Shown here piece after piece: positions 25,097 through 36,265 of a stretch of DNA of 49,194 nucleotides (positions are counted from its first letter, which is position 1; each line of letters starts with the position of its first letter). The DNA lies in NCBI GenBank assembly GCA_021295755.1, contig JAGWBT010000028.1, positions 4,414 to 53,607 of the forward strand, given 5' to 3'. The notes beneath the pieces are model-generated. The model searched no databases, was not told the DNA's origin, and was given only the letters and a program-made list of their open reading frames with translations. A program made the position numbers and the translations under genes. The stretch is from Candidatus Poribacteria bacterium (lineage in GTDB: Bacteria; Poribacteria; WGA-4E; PCPOR2b).

Positions 25097-26272
25097 ATGA
25101 GACTAAACCAACTTGTGTTGCGTAATTTTCGTAGTTATACTGATTGTGAAGTTGAATTCACCGATCGAGTGAACTTGATTGTTGGGGAAAACGCGCAGGG
25201 GAAAACAACACTACTAGAAGCAATTTATTTTCTCAGTACGGCGAAATCACACCGCACCTACCCTGATAATGAATTGATACGGCACAACGAGAGTTGGTTT
25301 TACCTCAAAGGGGAGATTGCCGCTGCAGATGATGCGCGGCCGGATCCAGAACCCCACAATCTGCAGCCACTAGACTTGATGACGGTTGAAGTCTCAAATG
25401 AGTTGAGTGGCAAGAAGCGTTTCAAGTTCAATGGGATTATTCAGAAAAAACTTTCTCAGTGGATTGGTCAGTTCAATGTTGTCTTTTTCTCCCCTGAGTC
25501 ACTCACTTTAGTCAAAGGGTCTCCCGCAGACCGTCGGCGTTTTATCGATCTTTTGATTTCCCAGATCAATTCGGCGTACTTGAATTCTCTCCAAAACTAC
25601 CAATTTGCGCTGAAGCAGCGCAACGAGTTGCTGAAACAAGTTCGGTCGAAACAGGCCAGGCCAGACTTCCTCGATCCGTGGGATGATACACTCATTGCCG
25701 AAGGAATCTCTATCGTCCAAACACGTGCGAGACTTTTTGACCAATTAAAGGCTTACGTTGGAGCCAAGCACGCCGAATTGACCGGAGATCGTGAGATACT
25801 CGAATTGAAATACCAACCTTCTCCTGAAAAGATTAATGACGCGATCGAGCAGGAGGCGACAGAACTATTTCGCAAGGGGCTACAATCTTCCCGATCTTAC
25901 GATATTCTGCGGGGTATGACTTCGGTGGGGCCCCACCGGGACGATTTCAAATTAATACTGGAATCGCAGTCTGCCGGAGCGATGTATTTTCAGGAAGCAA
26001 AGGCTTTTGGATCGCAGGGGCAACAACGAACAATTGCCTTAGCCCTCAAACTTGGGGAATTGGAATTAATACGTGAAACCACAGGTAAAACTCCTATCGT
26101 TCTATTGGATGACGTTTTCTCAGAATTGGATGAGGAGCGTTCGTCCTTTTTATTTCACTTGCTCGGACGATTGAATGCACAAACATTCATCACTTCAACG
26201 CGGCAGGAGGCATGGGTGCCAGAGTTAGGTGATTGCCGCGTATTTACGGTGCATGATGGACAAGTCAACTGA
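25097..26272 (+). CDS. recF: DNA replication and repair protein RecF
   Basis: RecF is an SMC-like ATPase that helps load RecA at gaps. The 391-residue product has Walker A G-E-N-A-Q-G-K-T-T-L-L-E-A-I, the signature region F-G-S-Q-G-Q-Q-R-T-I-A-L-A-L-K, and Walker B P-I-V-L-L-D-D-V-F-S-E-L-D. All family motifs are intact and the length is typical. The dciA-like gene overlaps its 3' end by 20 nt, so the two are translationally coupled. Confidence 0.98.
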   Translation: MRLNQLVLRNFRSYTDCEVEFTDRVNLIVGENAQGKTTLLEAIYFLSTAKSHRTYPDNELIRHNESWFYLKGEIAAADDARPDPEPHNLQPLDLMTVEVSNELSGKKRFKFNGIIQKKLSQWIGQFNVVFFSPESLTLVKGSPADRRRFIDLLISQINSAYLNSLQNYQFALKQRNELLKQVRSKQARPDFLDPWDDTLIAEGISIVQTRARLFDQLKAYVGAKHAELTGDREILELKYQPSPEKINDAIEQEATELFRKGLQSSRSYDILRGMTSVGPHRDDFKLILESQSAGAMYFQEAKAFGSQGQQRTIALALKLGELELIRETTGKTPIVLLDDVFSELDEERSSFLFHLLGRLNAQTFITSTRQEAWVPELGDCRVFTVHDGQVN

Positions 26273-26765
26273 GAAAACAGAACGGATCGATCTGCTGCTT
26301 GATGGGCTGATTCGTGATTATGGATTGGATCACAAAGTTCTTGAAACACAAGTCTTTGCCGCTTGGAAAGGAGCGGTGGGTGCGCTGATCGCTCGCAACA
26401 CTCAGCCGATTTCACTCGTTAATGGGAAATTAACAGTTTATGCTCTCGCCCCTGTCTGGGTCAACGAACTCCAGGTATCGAGAGGGAAAATAATTCCCAA
26501 GATCAACAAAGCTGTCAATTTTCCTGCGGTGAAAACCTTGGAATTTTCTGTTAAGCCGATTCATTCGACAAAATATTCAAAAAGTCAACGTTTTCACCGT
26601 CCAAAACGTCTTAAATTAGAGACTGTTGAATTAGATAGGGAGACATTAAAACGCATTGATCAGATCGTCGCATCGGTCGAGGATCCAGATCTGAAAGCGC
26701 ACTTAAAGCGACTCTTTATCAAACAGAGCCAACGCGCTTTAGTTAAAGATAACCTAAGTTGCTAG
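26253..26765 (+). CDS. dciA: DUF721 / DciA-like helicase-loading protein
   Basis: DciA-type proteins (DUF721) help load DnaB in bacteria lacking DnaC/DnaI. The 170-residue product has the N-terminal KH-like DUF721 region: W-K-G-A-V-G, then I-A-R-N-T-Q-P-I-S-L-V-N-G-K-L-T-V-Y-A, with W-V-N-E-L-Q in the following helix. The C-terminal half is basic. The ATG at 26253 (or 26256) overlaps recF by 20 nt; a GTG at 26229 is in frame but less likely. recF-dciA-gyrB is a common order in DciA-bearing genomes. No dnaC or dnaI gene is seen. Confidence 0.82.
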   Translation: MMDKSTEKTERIDLLLDGLIRDYGLDHKVLETQVFAAWKGAVGALIARNTQPISLVNGKLTVYALAPVWVNELQVSRGKIIPKINKAVNFPAVKTLEFSVKPIHSTKYSKSQRFHRPKRLKLETVELDRETLKRIDQIVASVEDPDLKAHLKRLFIKQSQRALVKDNLSC

Positions 26766-26792
26766 TTATTAAAAATCCATTAGAACCTGTAG

Positions 26793-26812
26793 GTCGAGAT
26801 TCACATCTCGAC
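26793..26812. repeat. 8-bp hairpin upstream of gyrB
   Basis: GTCGAGAT (26793-26800) and ATCTCGAC (26805-26812) pair around TCAC in the 183-nt gap between dciA and gyrB. No T-run follows. It could be a dispersed palindrome or a weak transcript-end structure. A lone TATAAT at 26905-26910 without a good -35 is the only promoter-like hint for gyrB. Confidence 0.5.
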
Positions 26813-26915
26813 ACAAAACCGTCGATTGTACGGGGATTAGGGGTTGTTGGTTTGAATATGCCGACAACTAGCAACTTGCGTTAAAGATAAGTAATAGAGG
26901 TTAGTATAATAGTAG

Positions 26916-29402
<2,487 letters not shown>

Positions 29403-29403
29403 G

Positions 29404-29871
29404 ATGTCAAATGATGTCGTGGATTGGCGTGACAGTGGCGTGAGAATTGTCCGCAGCGATCGGCTTGATATCAATACGCCGCAGACCCCCGGTATGACCC
29501 GTGCCGCTGCCATCAATCGTGCGACCGCTGGAGCTAACAAGCTCTGGGCTGGCACGGTGAATATTCAACCGAACGCAAAAACCGGCGCACACCATCATGG
29601 CGCGTTGGAGAGTGTGATTTATGTGGTGAAGGGGCGCGCACGTATGCGGTGGGGAGAGCAGCTTGAATTTGTCGCAGAGGCGGGTCCCGGTGATTTCATC
29701 TATGTGCCGCCTTTCGTGCCACACCAAGAAATTAACGCCAGCACGGACGAACCTCTCTCCTGTGTTTTAGTGCGGAGCGATCAAGAGCCAATTGTCGTCA
29801 ACTTGGATATTGAACCGGTAGAGCCACCGGAGGAAGTCTATTGGGTTGACCCAATCCACCCTGAACCGTAA
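29404..29871 (+). CDS. Small cupin-2 domain protein between gyrB and gyrA
   Basis: The ATG is 1 nt after the gyrB stop, so the gene is probably translated with gyrB. The 155-residue product has cupin motif 1 (G-A-H-H-H-G-x4-S, His63-65, Glu69) and motif 2 (G-D-F-I-Y-V-P-P-F-V-P-H-Q-E-I-N, His107). These are the usual metal ligands, so a metal-bound small-molecule enzyme or sensor is likely. N-terminal residues 1-40 are variable. Substrate is unknown and nothing links it to gyrase function beyond position. Confidence 0.85.
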   Translation: MSNDVVDWRDSGVRIVRSDRLDINTPQTPGMTRAAAINRATAGANKLWAGTVNIQPNAKTGAHHHGALESVIYVVKGRARMRWGEQLEFVAEAGPGDFIYVPPFVPHQEINASTDEPLSCVLVRSDQEPIVVNLDIEPVEPPEEVYWVDPIHPEP

Positions 29872-29884
29872 AGGGAACAGAGAA

Positions 29885-30103
29885 ATGATTAAAGTAAAGA
29901 TCCCTAGAGAAACATGGCACAAAACTTGGAAGTCATTGCTCCAAGAAGGACCTATCACGCGAGTGTCAAAGGATTACATCTATCTGATTTCAAATCGGCA
30001 TCTACAAATACTACAGGAAAAACAACTTCCATTTGAGGAGATAGACACTGTTGTTAGTCCGAGTGAAAAAATACGACATTTACTTGCCTCTCCGCTACAA
30101 TGA
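29885..30103 (+). CDS. Small hypothetical protein, first of an overlapping pair
   Basis: The ATG at 29885 gives 72 residues (M-I-K-V-K-I-P-R-E-T-W...S-P-L-Q); the frame is open upstream to a TTG inside the cupin gene, which is less likely. The protein is charged, with an N-terminal W-H-K-T-W-K-S-L and a C-terminal P-S-E-K-I-R-H-L-L. The next gene overlaps its 3' end by 41 nt. The pair has the size and overlap of a toxin-antitoxin or similar two-gene cassette, but I recognise no named family for this half. Confidence 0.6.
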   Translation: MIKVKIPRETWHKTWKSLLQEGPITRVSKDYIYLISNRHLQILQEKQLPFEEIDTVVSPSEKIRHLLASPLQ

Positions 30104-30380
30104 TGGAAGACAAATTGAAGATGAAAGATCTGATCAAGTTGATGATGTCCTTTACGAACGCTTTGGTGGATTGACTACTGTCCTGTGTGAATTTCCATTG
30201 CGTGGCTTATGGAGTGGAGAAAGTGAAGCCTATCGCGATCTCATCGTCATTTATACTACCATCGACTTTGAACCTTCCGAGTCAACAACCCGATTTTTTG
30301 AGGAATACAAAGAGATTTTAAAGTCTCAATTTCAGCAAGAAGATATACTAATCACGGTTCAAGAAATTGGAGTATTTTAG
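30063..30380 (+). CDS. Small hypothetical protein, second of an overlapping pair
   Basis: A GTG at 30063 gives 105 residues that start like related small proteins (M-K-K-Y-D-I-Y-L-P-L-R-Y-N-D-G); a TTG at 30051 is also in frame. The sequence continues with V-L-Y-E-R-F-G-G-L-T-T, P-L-R-G-L-W and E-Y-K-E-I-L-K-S-Q-F-Q-Q-E-D-I-L-I. I recall similar orphan proteins in cyanobacteria and other bacteria, often behind a short partner, but no function is known to me. It overlaps the preceding gene and precedes gyrA by 44 nt. Confidence 0.65.
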   Translation: MKKYDIYLPLRYNDGRQIEDERSDQVDDVLYERFGGLTTVLCEFPLRGLWSGESEAYRDLIVIYTTIDFEPSESTTRFFEEYKEILKSQFQQEDILITVQEIGVF

Positions 30381-30424
30381 AACATACATTTGCCGATAAA
30401 TTATACCAAGGAGTAAAGCAGAAC

Positions 30425-32884
30425 GTGCTAACACGAAACGATGAAAATACCAATATTGTCACGCGATATATTGAAGATGAGTTAAGGGAATCCTACCTCA
30501 CCTACGCGATGAGCGTGAACACCAACCGGGCGATTCCGGACCTCAGAGATGGATTGAAGCCCAGCACGCGACGCATCCTCTATGCCATGGGAGAGATGAA
30601 CCTCACGGCAGGACGCTCCTATGACAAGTGTGCGGCTGTCGTTGGTGAGGTCATGAAGAACTTCCATCCACACGGCGACGGTCCAATCTACGATACGTTG
30701 GTTGGACTGGTTCAAGAGTTTGCCATGCGTTACCCTTTGGTGGACGGACAGGGGAATTTTGGGTCCATTGACGACGACCCACCGGGAGCAATGCGCTACA
30801 CAGAGTGCCGTTTGATGCGGATTGCGGATGAGATGTTGGCAGACATCCACAAAAATACCGTTGACTTTCAGCCCAACTACAAGGAATCGACAACCGAACC
30901 GACCGTACTTCCGGCACGGTTACCAAACTTGCTAGTCAACGGGACAACCGGTATTGGCGTGGGATACCTGACACGAATTCCGCCGCATAACTTGGGGGAA
31001 ATCGTTGATGGGTTAATTCTATTGCTGGAGAATCCAGAAGCAACCCTTGAAGATCTCATGGTGCATATCCCTGGTCCCGACTTCCCGACAGCAGCCGAGA
31101 TTGTCGGACGCACCGGTATTCGTGACATATACGCCAATGGTAGAGGCTCAATCACCGTCCGAGGAAAAGCGGTTATTGAGCGAACCAAAGAAGGCAGAGA
31201 ACGCATCCTCATCACAGAGATTCCGTACCAAGTTAAGAAAAATCACTTACTCCAGAAGATGTATGATCTTGTCGCCGGTAAGACAATCACAGGAATCTCC
31301 GATATCCGGGATGAGTCCGATCAAAACATACGGGTTATTGTTGAGCTCAAACGGGGTGAGATTGCACAGGTGATATTGAACCAGCTATACAAGCATACGC
31401 AGATGCAAACCAACTACAGCGCGATTATGCTATGCCTCGTTGATGGGTTGCCCAAAGTGCTGTCTCTGACGGAGATCATGAGTTACTATCTCGAACATCG
31501 TCGAGAGGTCATTCGCCGTCGGACGCAATACGATCTTGACGTCTGTGAACGACGAGCACATATTCTGGAAGGGTATCGTATCGCCTTAAACAACATTGAA
31601 GATGTGATCGACACTGTTCAAACCGCGGAATCTCCCGAAGAGGCTCGAAACCTATTAATAGAAAATTATGATCTGTCGGAGGTGCAAGCAAGTGAGATCT
31701 TAACCATGACGCTCCGCCAATTGACAGGGCTGGAGCGACAGAAAATTAATGATGAGTACGCAAACCTTCTCGAACAGATTGAAGAGTTGCGGACAATCCT
31801 TGATAGTGAAATCCTCATTACTAACATTATCAAAGAGGAATTATTAGAACTAAAAGCCAAATACGCTGACGAACGACGGACCGAAATCGTTGATGCGGTG
31901 ACCGAGTTTGAGATTGAAGACCTCATCGCTGATGAAGAGATGGTTGTCGCTATTTCTCACGAGGGTTACATCAAGCGAGTGCCAATTACCACCTATCGTC
32001 GTCAGCATCGAGGCGGGGTGGGTGTAATTGGGATGCAGAGCAAGGAAGGGGATTATCCCGAACATGTCTTTATCGCATCAGCCCATCAATATATCCTCTT
32101 CTTTACCGATCGCGGCAAATGTTATTGGCTGAAAGTCTTCGAGATTCCAGAACGGAGTCGTACTGCATCGGGGCAAGCAATTGTCAATCTGCTGCGAATA
32201 GAAAACGATGAGAAGATCACAGCGTTTGTACCTGTGCGTGAGTTTGATGAAGATCGGTCTGTTTTTATGGCAACGGAGAAAGGCGTTGTCAAGAAATGCA
32301 GCCTTGAAGTTTTTAGTAGGCCATATTCTGCCGGTATTATTGCGATCAATCTCGACGAAGGTGACAAACTTATCGGGGTGCATTTGACCGAAGGTAATCA
32401 CAATATCCTATTGGTCACACGATCTGGGTTATCCATCCGGTTCAATGAAGGGGAAGTTCGTAGGATGGGACGGACGGCAGCGGGCGTTCGTGGAATCCGT
32501 TTGGCACAAGACGATTTCGTTATTGGTATGATTGCTGCGGCCGATGAGAGCGAGACCGTGTTGGTCGTGACGGAAAATGGTTACGGCAAACGTACGTTGT
32601 TGGCGAATTATCGTTTGCAGGGACGCGCTGGAAAAGGTGTGATTGCGATTAAAACAAGCACCCGTAACGGACCTGTTGTTGCAACGAAAATGGTGTCGAA
32701 CGATGACGAGCTAATTATTGTGAATTCAAACGGCATGTTGACACGCATGGCAGTCAACGATATCCGCACGATTGGGAGAAATACGCAGGGCGTGCGTTTG
32801 ATGTCCTTGCGGAAAGAGGAGAGTGTTGTTGATGTTGGAAAAATCTCCCAAAATGGTAACGAACCCGAAGTTGAGGAAAGTTGA
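30425..32884 (+). CDS. gyrA: DNA gyrase subunit A
   Basis: GyrA cuts and rejoins DNA and wraps it for supercoiling. The 819-residue product starts at a GTG (AAGGAG 11 nt upstream). The catalytic tyrosine is Tyr125 in M-R-Y-T-E-C-R-L. The GyrA box Q-H-R-G-G-V-G-V lies at the start of the C-terminal beta-pinwheel, and the last residues are acidic (E-P-E-V-E-E-S). In the quinolone region H-P-H-G-D-G-P-I-Y-D the residue at the E. coli Ser83 position is Gly86, while Asp90 (Asp87) is kept. gyrA is separated from gyrB by the cupin and two small genes. Confidence 0.98.
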   Translation: MLTRNDENTNIVTRYIEDELRESYLTYAMSVNTNRAIPDLRDGLKPSTRRILYAMGEMNLTAGRSYDKCAAVVGEVMKNFHPHGDGPIYDTLVGLVQEFAMRYPLVDGQGNFGSIDDDPPGAMRYTECRLMRIADEMLADIHKNTVDFQPNYKESTTEPTVLPARLPNLLVNGTTGIGVGYLTRIPPHNLGEIVDGLILLLENPEATLEDLMVHIPGPDFPTAAEIVGRTGIRDIYANGRGSITVRGKAVIERTKEGRERILITEIPYQVKKNHLLQKMYDLVAGKTITGISDIRDESDQNIRVIVELKRGEIAQVILNQLYKHTQMQTNYSAIMLCLVDGLPKVLSLTEIMSYYLEHRREVIRRRTQYDLDVCERRAHILEGYRIALNNIEDVIDTVQTAESPEEARNLLIENYDLSEVQASEILTMTLRQLTGLERQKINDEYANLLEQIEELRTILDSEILITNIIKEELLELKAKYADERRTEIVDAVTEFEIEDLIADEEMVVAISHEGYIKRVPITTYRRQHRGGVGVIGMQSKEGDYPEHVFIASAHQYILFFTDRGKCYWLKVFEIPERSRTASGQAIVNLLRIENDEKITAFVPVREFDEDRSVFMATEKGVVKKCSLEVFSRPYSAGIIAINLDEGDKLIGVHLTEGNHNILLVTRSGLSIRFNEGEVRRMGRTAAGVRGIRLAQDDFVIGMIAAADESETVLVVTENGYGKRTLLANYRLQGRAGKGVIAIKTSTRNGPVVATKMVSNDDELIIVNSNGMLTRMAVNDIRTIGRNTQGVRLMSLRKEESVVDVGKISQNGNEPEVEES

Positions 32885-32910
32885 TAAGTCACCTATAGAA
32901 AGGTCTTAAT

Positions 32911-34356
32911 ATGATACGTCTATCAGCGATATCGCTCGCTACCCTGATAGTGGTGAACTTAAATGCACAACTGAACGCTTCTGACGCAGCAGCATCAGAG
33001 TCAATGGTGGACAACGTTCGGGTCGTTGATAAGCCATTGGGTCCCGAATATAAACGTGCGATGCGGGTTTATGCCCATTTGATCTCCGCCACCTATTTCC
33101 GGGTAACGGCTAAACTGTCCCCTGCAAAAAAAGAGTATCAACAGATTCTGCGTGAACATGAAGCTTCCGCCTTTGTCCATACTCAATTGGCGCGCCTTAG
33201 CATGGAGATGTTCGACCTTCCAGCTGCGGAGGAACACTGCCGGAGAGCGATTGAAATTGCCCCTGGAGAACCAATGCCCTATTACCTGCTCGGACAGGTT
33301 ATGATTTGGCGATACGGAAATGCAAAGCACAAAGATAAATGGGATGATATTGTTGCGACATTCCAAAAAGTCGTCGAACTAGATCCCGATCATTACGGAT
33401 TTGAGAAAAATGGACGGCCGTTCAGCGCGTATAACTACCTTGGCGACATTGGGGAACAGATGGGAGACTACCAATCTGCTGCGAACGCTTTCAAAGAGCT
33501 GATTCGTATCATGCCCTATCAGCCGCTGTATTATCTACGGTTGGGCAGTCTCTATAACCAGTTGGGGGATAAACAGGAAGCAATCACCACTTACGAACGT
33601 GCAATCAAAATCAACCGCGACCTATGGCGAGCACATGACGCACTGTGGAAATTGGGTGTTGAGCAGCACGATCGGTTATATCAAGAAGACCAGTTAGAGG
33701 CTGCAGCAGAAAACCTCCAGAAAGCAATTTACTCTTATTCTCAACTGCAACGACTAGCCCCACCTGCTAATCACAAACACGACCACGACAATGATTTGCT
33801 AGCACAGTTCCGGGCACGTCTTGGGAGCCTCTACGTCGTCTTGGAGCGGGAAAACGAGGCAATTGAAATTTTAAAGGAAGCATTAGAAACAACTCCCAAT
33901 AACCCTGATGCAAACTACTGGCTCGGAATTGCTTACCAAGAGATTGGGAATTTTGAACAAGCGGAACACTATCTCAGAACAACAATTGCGCTCTCACCCG
34001 AACGTGAAGAGGCTTACAACGCGCTCGGATATTTCTTTGCCGAACTTGGAACCAACTTAGACGAAGCTGTGAAACTAATCCAGAAAGCTTTGAAAAAATC
34101 TCCAGCAAATGGTGCCTATTTGGATAGCCTCGGTTGGGCATATTTCAAGCAGGGCAAGTTGAATGACGCATTGAAACAACTCGAAAAAGCCGTTATCTAC
34201 ATGCCGAATAGTGTAGAAGTCCAAGATCATCTAGGAGAGGTTTATCTAAAAAAAGGACTTAAGAAGGAAGCAGTTGCAGCGTGGCAAAAAGCGATTCAAC
34301 TATCACCCGGTGATACCACGATTCTAGAGAAACTGAAAAAGCATGGACAGGAGTGA
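32911..34356 (+). CDS. Secreted TPR-repeat protein
   Basis: The 481-residue product has a signal-peptide-like N-terminus (residues 1-23, L-A-T-L-I-V-V-N-L) and a soluble body of tandem TPR units throughout. Repeats show A-x-x-x-Y-x-x-x-L and A-I-x-L-x-P endings, for example Y-Y-L-R-L-G-S-L-Y-N-Q-L-G-D and G-A-Y-L-D-S-L-G-W-A-Y-F-K-Q-G. At least seven units are visible. It is probably a periplasmic scaffold. GAAAGG lies upstream of the ATG, 26 nt after gyrA. The M30-like peptidase gene follows after 26 nt, suggesting one transcript. Specific partner unknown. Confidence 0.85.
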   Translation: MIRLSAISLATLIVVNLNAQLNASDAAASESMVDNVRVVDKPLGPEYKRAMRVYAHLISATYFRVTAKLSPAKKEYQQILREHEASAFVHTQLARLSMEMFDLPAAEEHCRRAIEIAPGEPMPYYLLGQVMIWRYGNAKHKDKWDDIVATFQKVVELDPDHYGFEKNGRPFSAYNYLGDIGEQMGDYQSAANAFKELIRIMPYQPLYYLRLGSLYNQLGDKQEAITTYERAIKINRDLWRAHDALWKLGVEQHDRLYQEDQLEAAAENLQKAIYSYSQLQRLAPPANHKHDHDNDLLAQFRARLGSLYVVLERENEAIEILKEALETTPNNPDANYWLGIAYQEIGNFEQAEHYLRTTIALSPEREEAYNALGYFFAELGTNLDEAVKLIQKALKKSPANGAYLDSLGWAYFKQGKLNDALKQLEKAVIYMPNSVEVQDHLGEVYLKKGLKKEAVAAWQKAIQLSPGDTTILEKLKKHGQE

Positions 34357-34382
34357 ACTCCGAAAAATGAGGACATGGGAAA

Positions 34383-36176
34383 ATGAGAAAATGGGGAAAT
34401 GGTGCGTTCATGAGTTCATGGGTCCATGGGTTTATTCAGGGTATATGGAATAGACAATCTGTTTCACGTTTCACGCTTCACGTTTTACGGATTACGCTTT
34501 ACGTTCTGCTGGGAGTGTCGACCGCTTATGGTTGGATCGATGGCACTCCCTATTTTTATGAACACTTTGGGTCTATCCTCAAGGAGGCTTCTGAAGTTCC
34601 TTCTGCACCTGCTCAACCAAATGCACGTCAACTGACACTCGGAGATCGCAGGGATTTCTTCTCGGTCAATTTTAACACCCACGAACAATATATCGTTCAA
34701 GCTACATTGCGAGCGATTGGTGAGTTCTGTTACATCTTCGTTGAGGATTCGCAGTGGTTACGAACAGTGAATGAACAAACAGTTCGCTCCGTGCGCCGTG
34801 CATTTGATGAAACGACACCGGCTGATTCAAATCGTGGGATCTATGAAATCGAAACGGAGCTTTTTGGGGCACCGCCAGATATTGATGGCGATAAGCGAAT
34901 CTATTTGCTTTTATTGAATATCCGTGACAAAGCAACACGAGGCAGCAATTTCGTCGCAGGGTTTTTCAGCCCCGTGAACCAGCACCGAGGCATTCTGAGA
35001 CACCCGGAGATAGGTATTCCGGTGCGTAGCAACGAACTCGATATGCTCTATCTGGACACCGATCCCCTAAACGCAGGGAGCGAGAAAGCCTTCGGTGTGC
35101 TTGCCCACGAATTTGAGCATCTCATCCACTGGCGGCATGATGTAGATGAAGCAATCTGGGTCAATGAAGGCTGTGCTGAATACGCTATGTTCGTTTGTGG
35201 CTATCGAGTAAGAAGCCATATCTCATCATTTCAACAGAATCCGCGTATCTCGCTAATAGATTGGCCCCAAGGAGCGCGCAGCCAACTCGCTCATTACGGT
35301 GCAGTCTACTTATGGATGCTTTATCTCCATGAACACTACGGCGGTTCACAAACAATCGCCGCAATCGTGAAAGATCGAGCAAACGGAATCTCCGGCATCA
35401 ATAATGCCTTGCACTCGCGTGGTGTAGAAGCGGCGTTCCCCGTTATCTATGCCGATTGGAAGGTCGCGAATTATCTAGATGATACCGAATTTGCCGATGG
35501 GCGGTACGGTTATCAGAATGAGCAACTAAGGCTCCGGTACCACCGTGAGCATCGCTCATATCCTGTGTCTGTTGAAAACAACGTACTTGCTGGCTATGCA
35601 TCAGACTATATTCCCTTCTACCCTAACGCTAAGAATGGTAGTCTGAGTCTTGCCTTTGAAGGCGATGATCTTCTCCCTTATGATGTCAAAGTAATTGAGT
35701 TTCAAGGCGAACAACCGATGACAGTGCACGATATGTCGTTGACTGAGATGGGAAAAGGGAGTCTATTTATCCTAGATTTTGGGCAGGAGGTCGGGAAAGT
35801 CACGCTTATCCCAAGTGTCCAGCCCGATCACGATTTATCAGGACACAACATATCATCTTACACCTATGGCGCCCAGCAGATTATTGAAAAGGTAGAGTTT
35901 AACGCAACAGTCTTGCCCAATCCTGTTCATCCAAGATATTGGGATATCATCGCCATTCCAAATCACTCAATTGGTGGCAGTCCGCCACAAATCACAGTTG
36001 CGCAAAATGCAGAACGCATTATATCAGCAACCCCAATGAAAGTTGTACAAGATGGAGCGATTTACACATATTCGCTTTATCTTTCTCCGGAGGTCACCCC
36101 TGAAAGCATCCGATGGGAGATTTTCTTCTTGGGGGAATCGGTTGGATCCGGTGAACTACAAAAACACAACGAGTAG
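34383..36176 (+). CDS. Secreted M30-like zinc metallopeptidase
   Basis: The 597-residue product has a hydrophobic N-terminal segment (about residues 31-51). The zinc motif H-E-F-E-H is at residues 242-246 in V-L-A-H-E-F-E-H-L-I-H-W, followed by W-V-N-E-G-C-A-E-Y with the third ligand Glu262. This is the form of hyicolysin (M30) peptidases. The C-terminal 200 residues are beta-rich and may be a binding or sorting domain. The gene starts in ATG-rich DNA: ATG at 34383 or 34410, both without a clear ribosome site, so the start is uncertain. The presumed signal peptide is encoded within the TTTCACG/TTACG repeat at 34461-34506, an odd origin for a signal sequence. Confidence 0.78.
   Translation: MRKWGNGAFMSSWVHGFIQGIWNRQSVSRFTLHVLRITLYVLLGVSTAYGWIDGTPYFYEHFGSILKEASEVPSAPAQPNARQLTLGDRRDFFSVNFNTHEQYIVQATLRAIGEFCYIFVEDSQWLRTVNEQTVRSVRRAFDETTPADSNRGIYEIETELFGAPPDIDGDKRIYLLLLNIRDKATRGSNFVAGFFSPVNQHRGILRHPEIGIPVRSNELDMLYLDTDPLNAGSEKAFGVLAHEFEHLIHWRHDVDEAIWVNEGCAEYAMFVCGYRVRSHISSFQQNPRISLIDWPQGARSQLAHYGAVYLWMLYLHEHYGGSQTIAAIVKDRANGISGINNALHSRGVEAAFPVIYADWKVANYLDDTEFADGRYGYQNEQLRLRYHREHRSYPVSVENNVLAGYASDYIPFYPNAKNGSLSLAFEGDDLLPYDVKVIEFQGEQPMTVHDMSLTEMGKGSLFILDFGQEVGKVTLIPSVQPDHDLSGHNISSYTYGAQQIIEKVEFNATVLPNPVHPRYWDIIAIPNHSIGGSPPQITVAQNAERIISATPMKVVQDGAIYTYSLYLSPEVTPESIRWEIFFLGESVGSGELQKHNE
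34461..34506 (+). repeat. Dispersed TTTCACG/TTTACG repeat (coding here)
   Basis: A run of near-identical 8-10-nt words (GTTTCACG, TTTCACG, CTTCACG, TTTTACG, ATTACG, TTTACG) occupies these bases and encodes F-T-L-H-V-L-R-I-T-L-Y-V-L of the M30-like protein. Related words occur at 2552-2570, 5131-5150, 36228-36249, 40981-41008 and 42211-42240, mostly within about 50 nt of a gene start. Confidence 0.7.
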
Positions 36177-36265
36177 ATGTTAAAACAAACAGAACCAGTG
36201 CTTAAAAGATAGGTTCTGTCGTTTTCCTTTTACGCATCACGCTTTACGATTCAAGGAGGTTACAC

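Noticed and set aside
25041-25100. 19-codon frame overlapping the recF start by ATGA, possible leader peptide
   Set aside because: No Shine-Dalgarno and no recognisable attenuator; short frames with such overlaps arise by chance.
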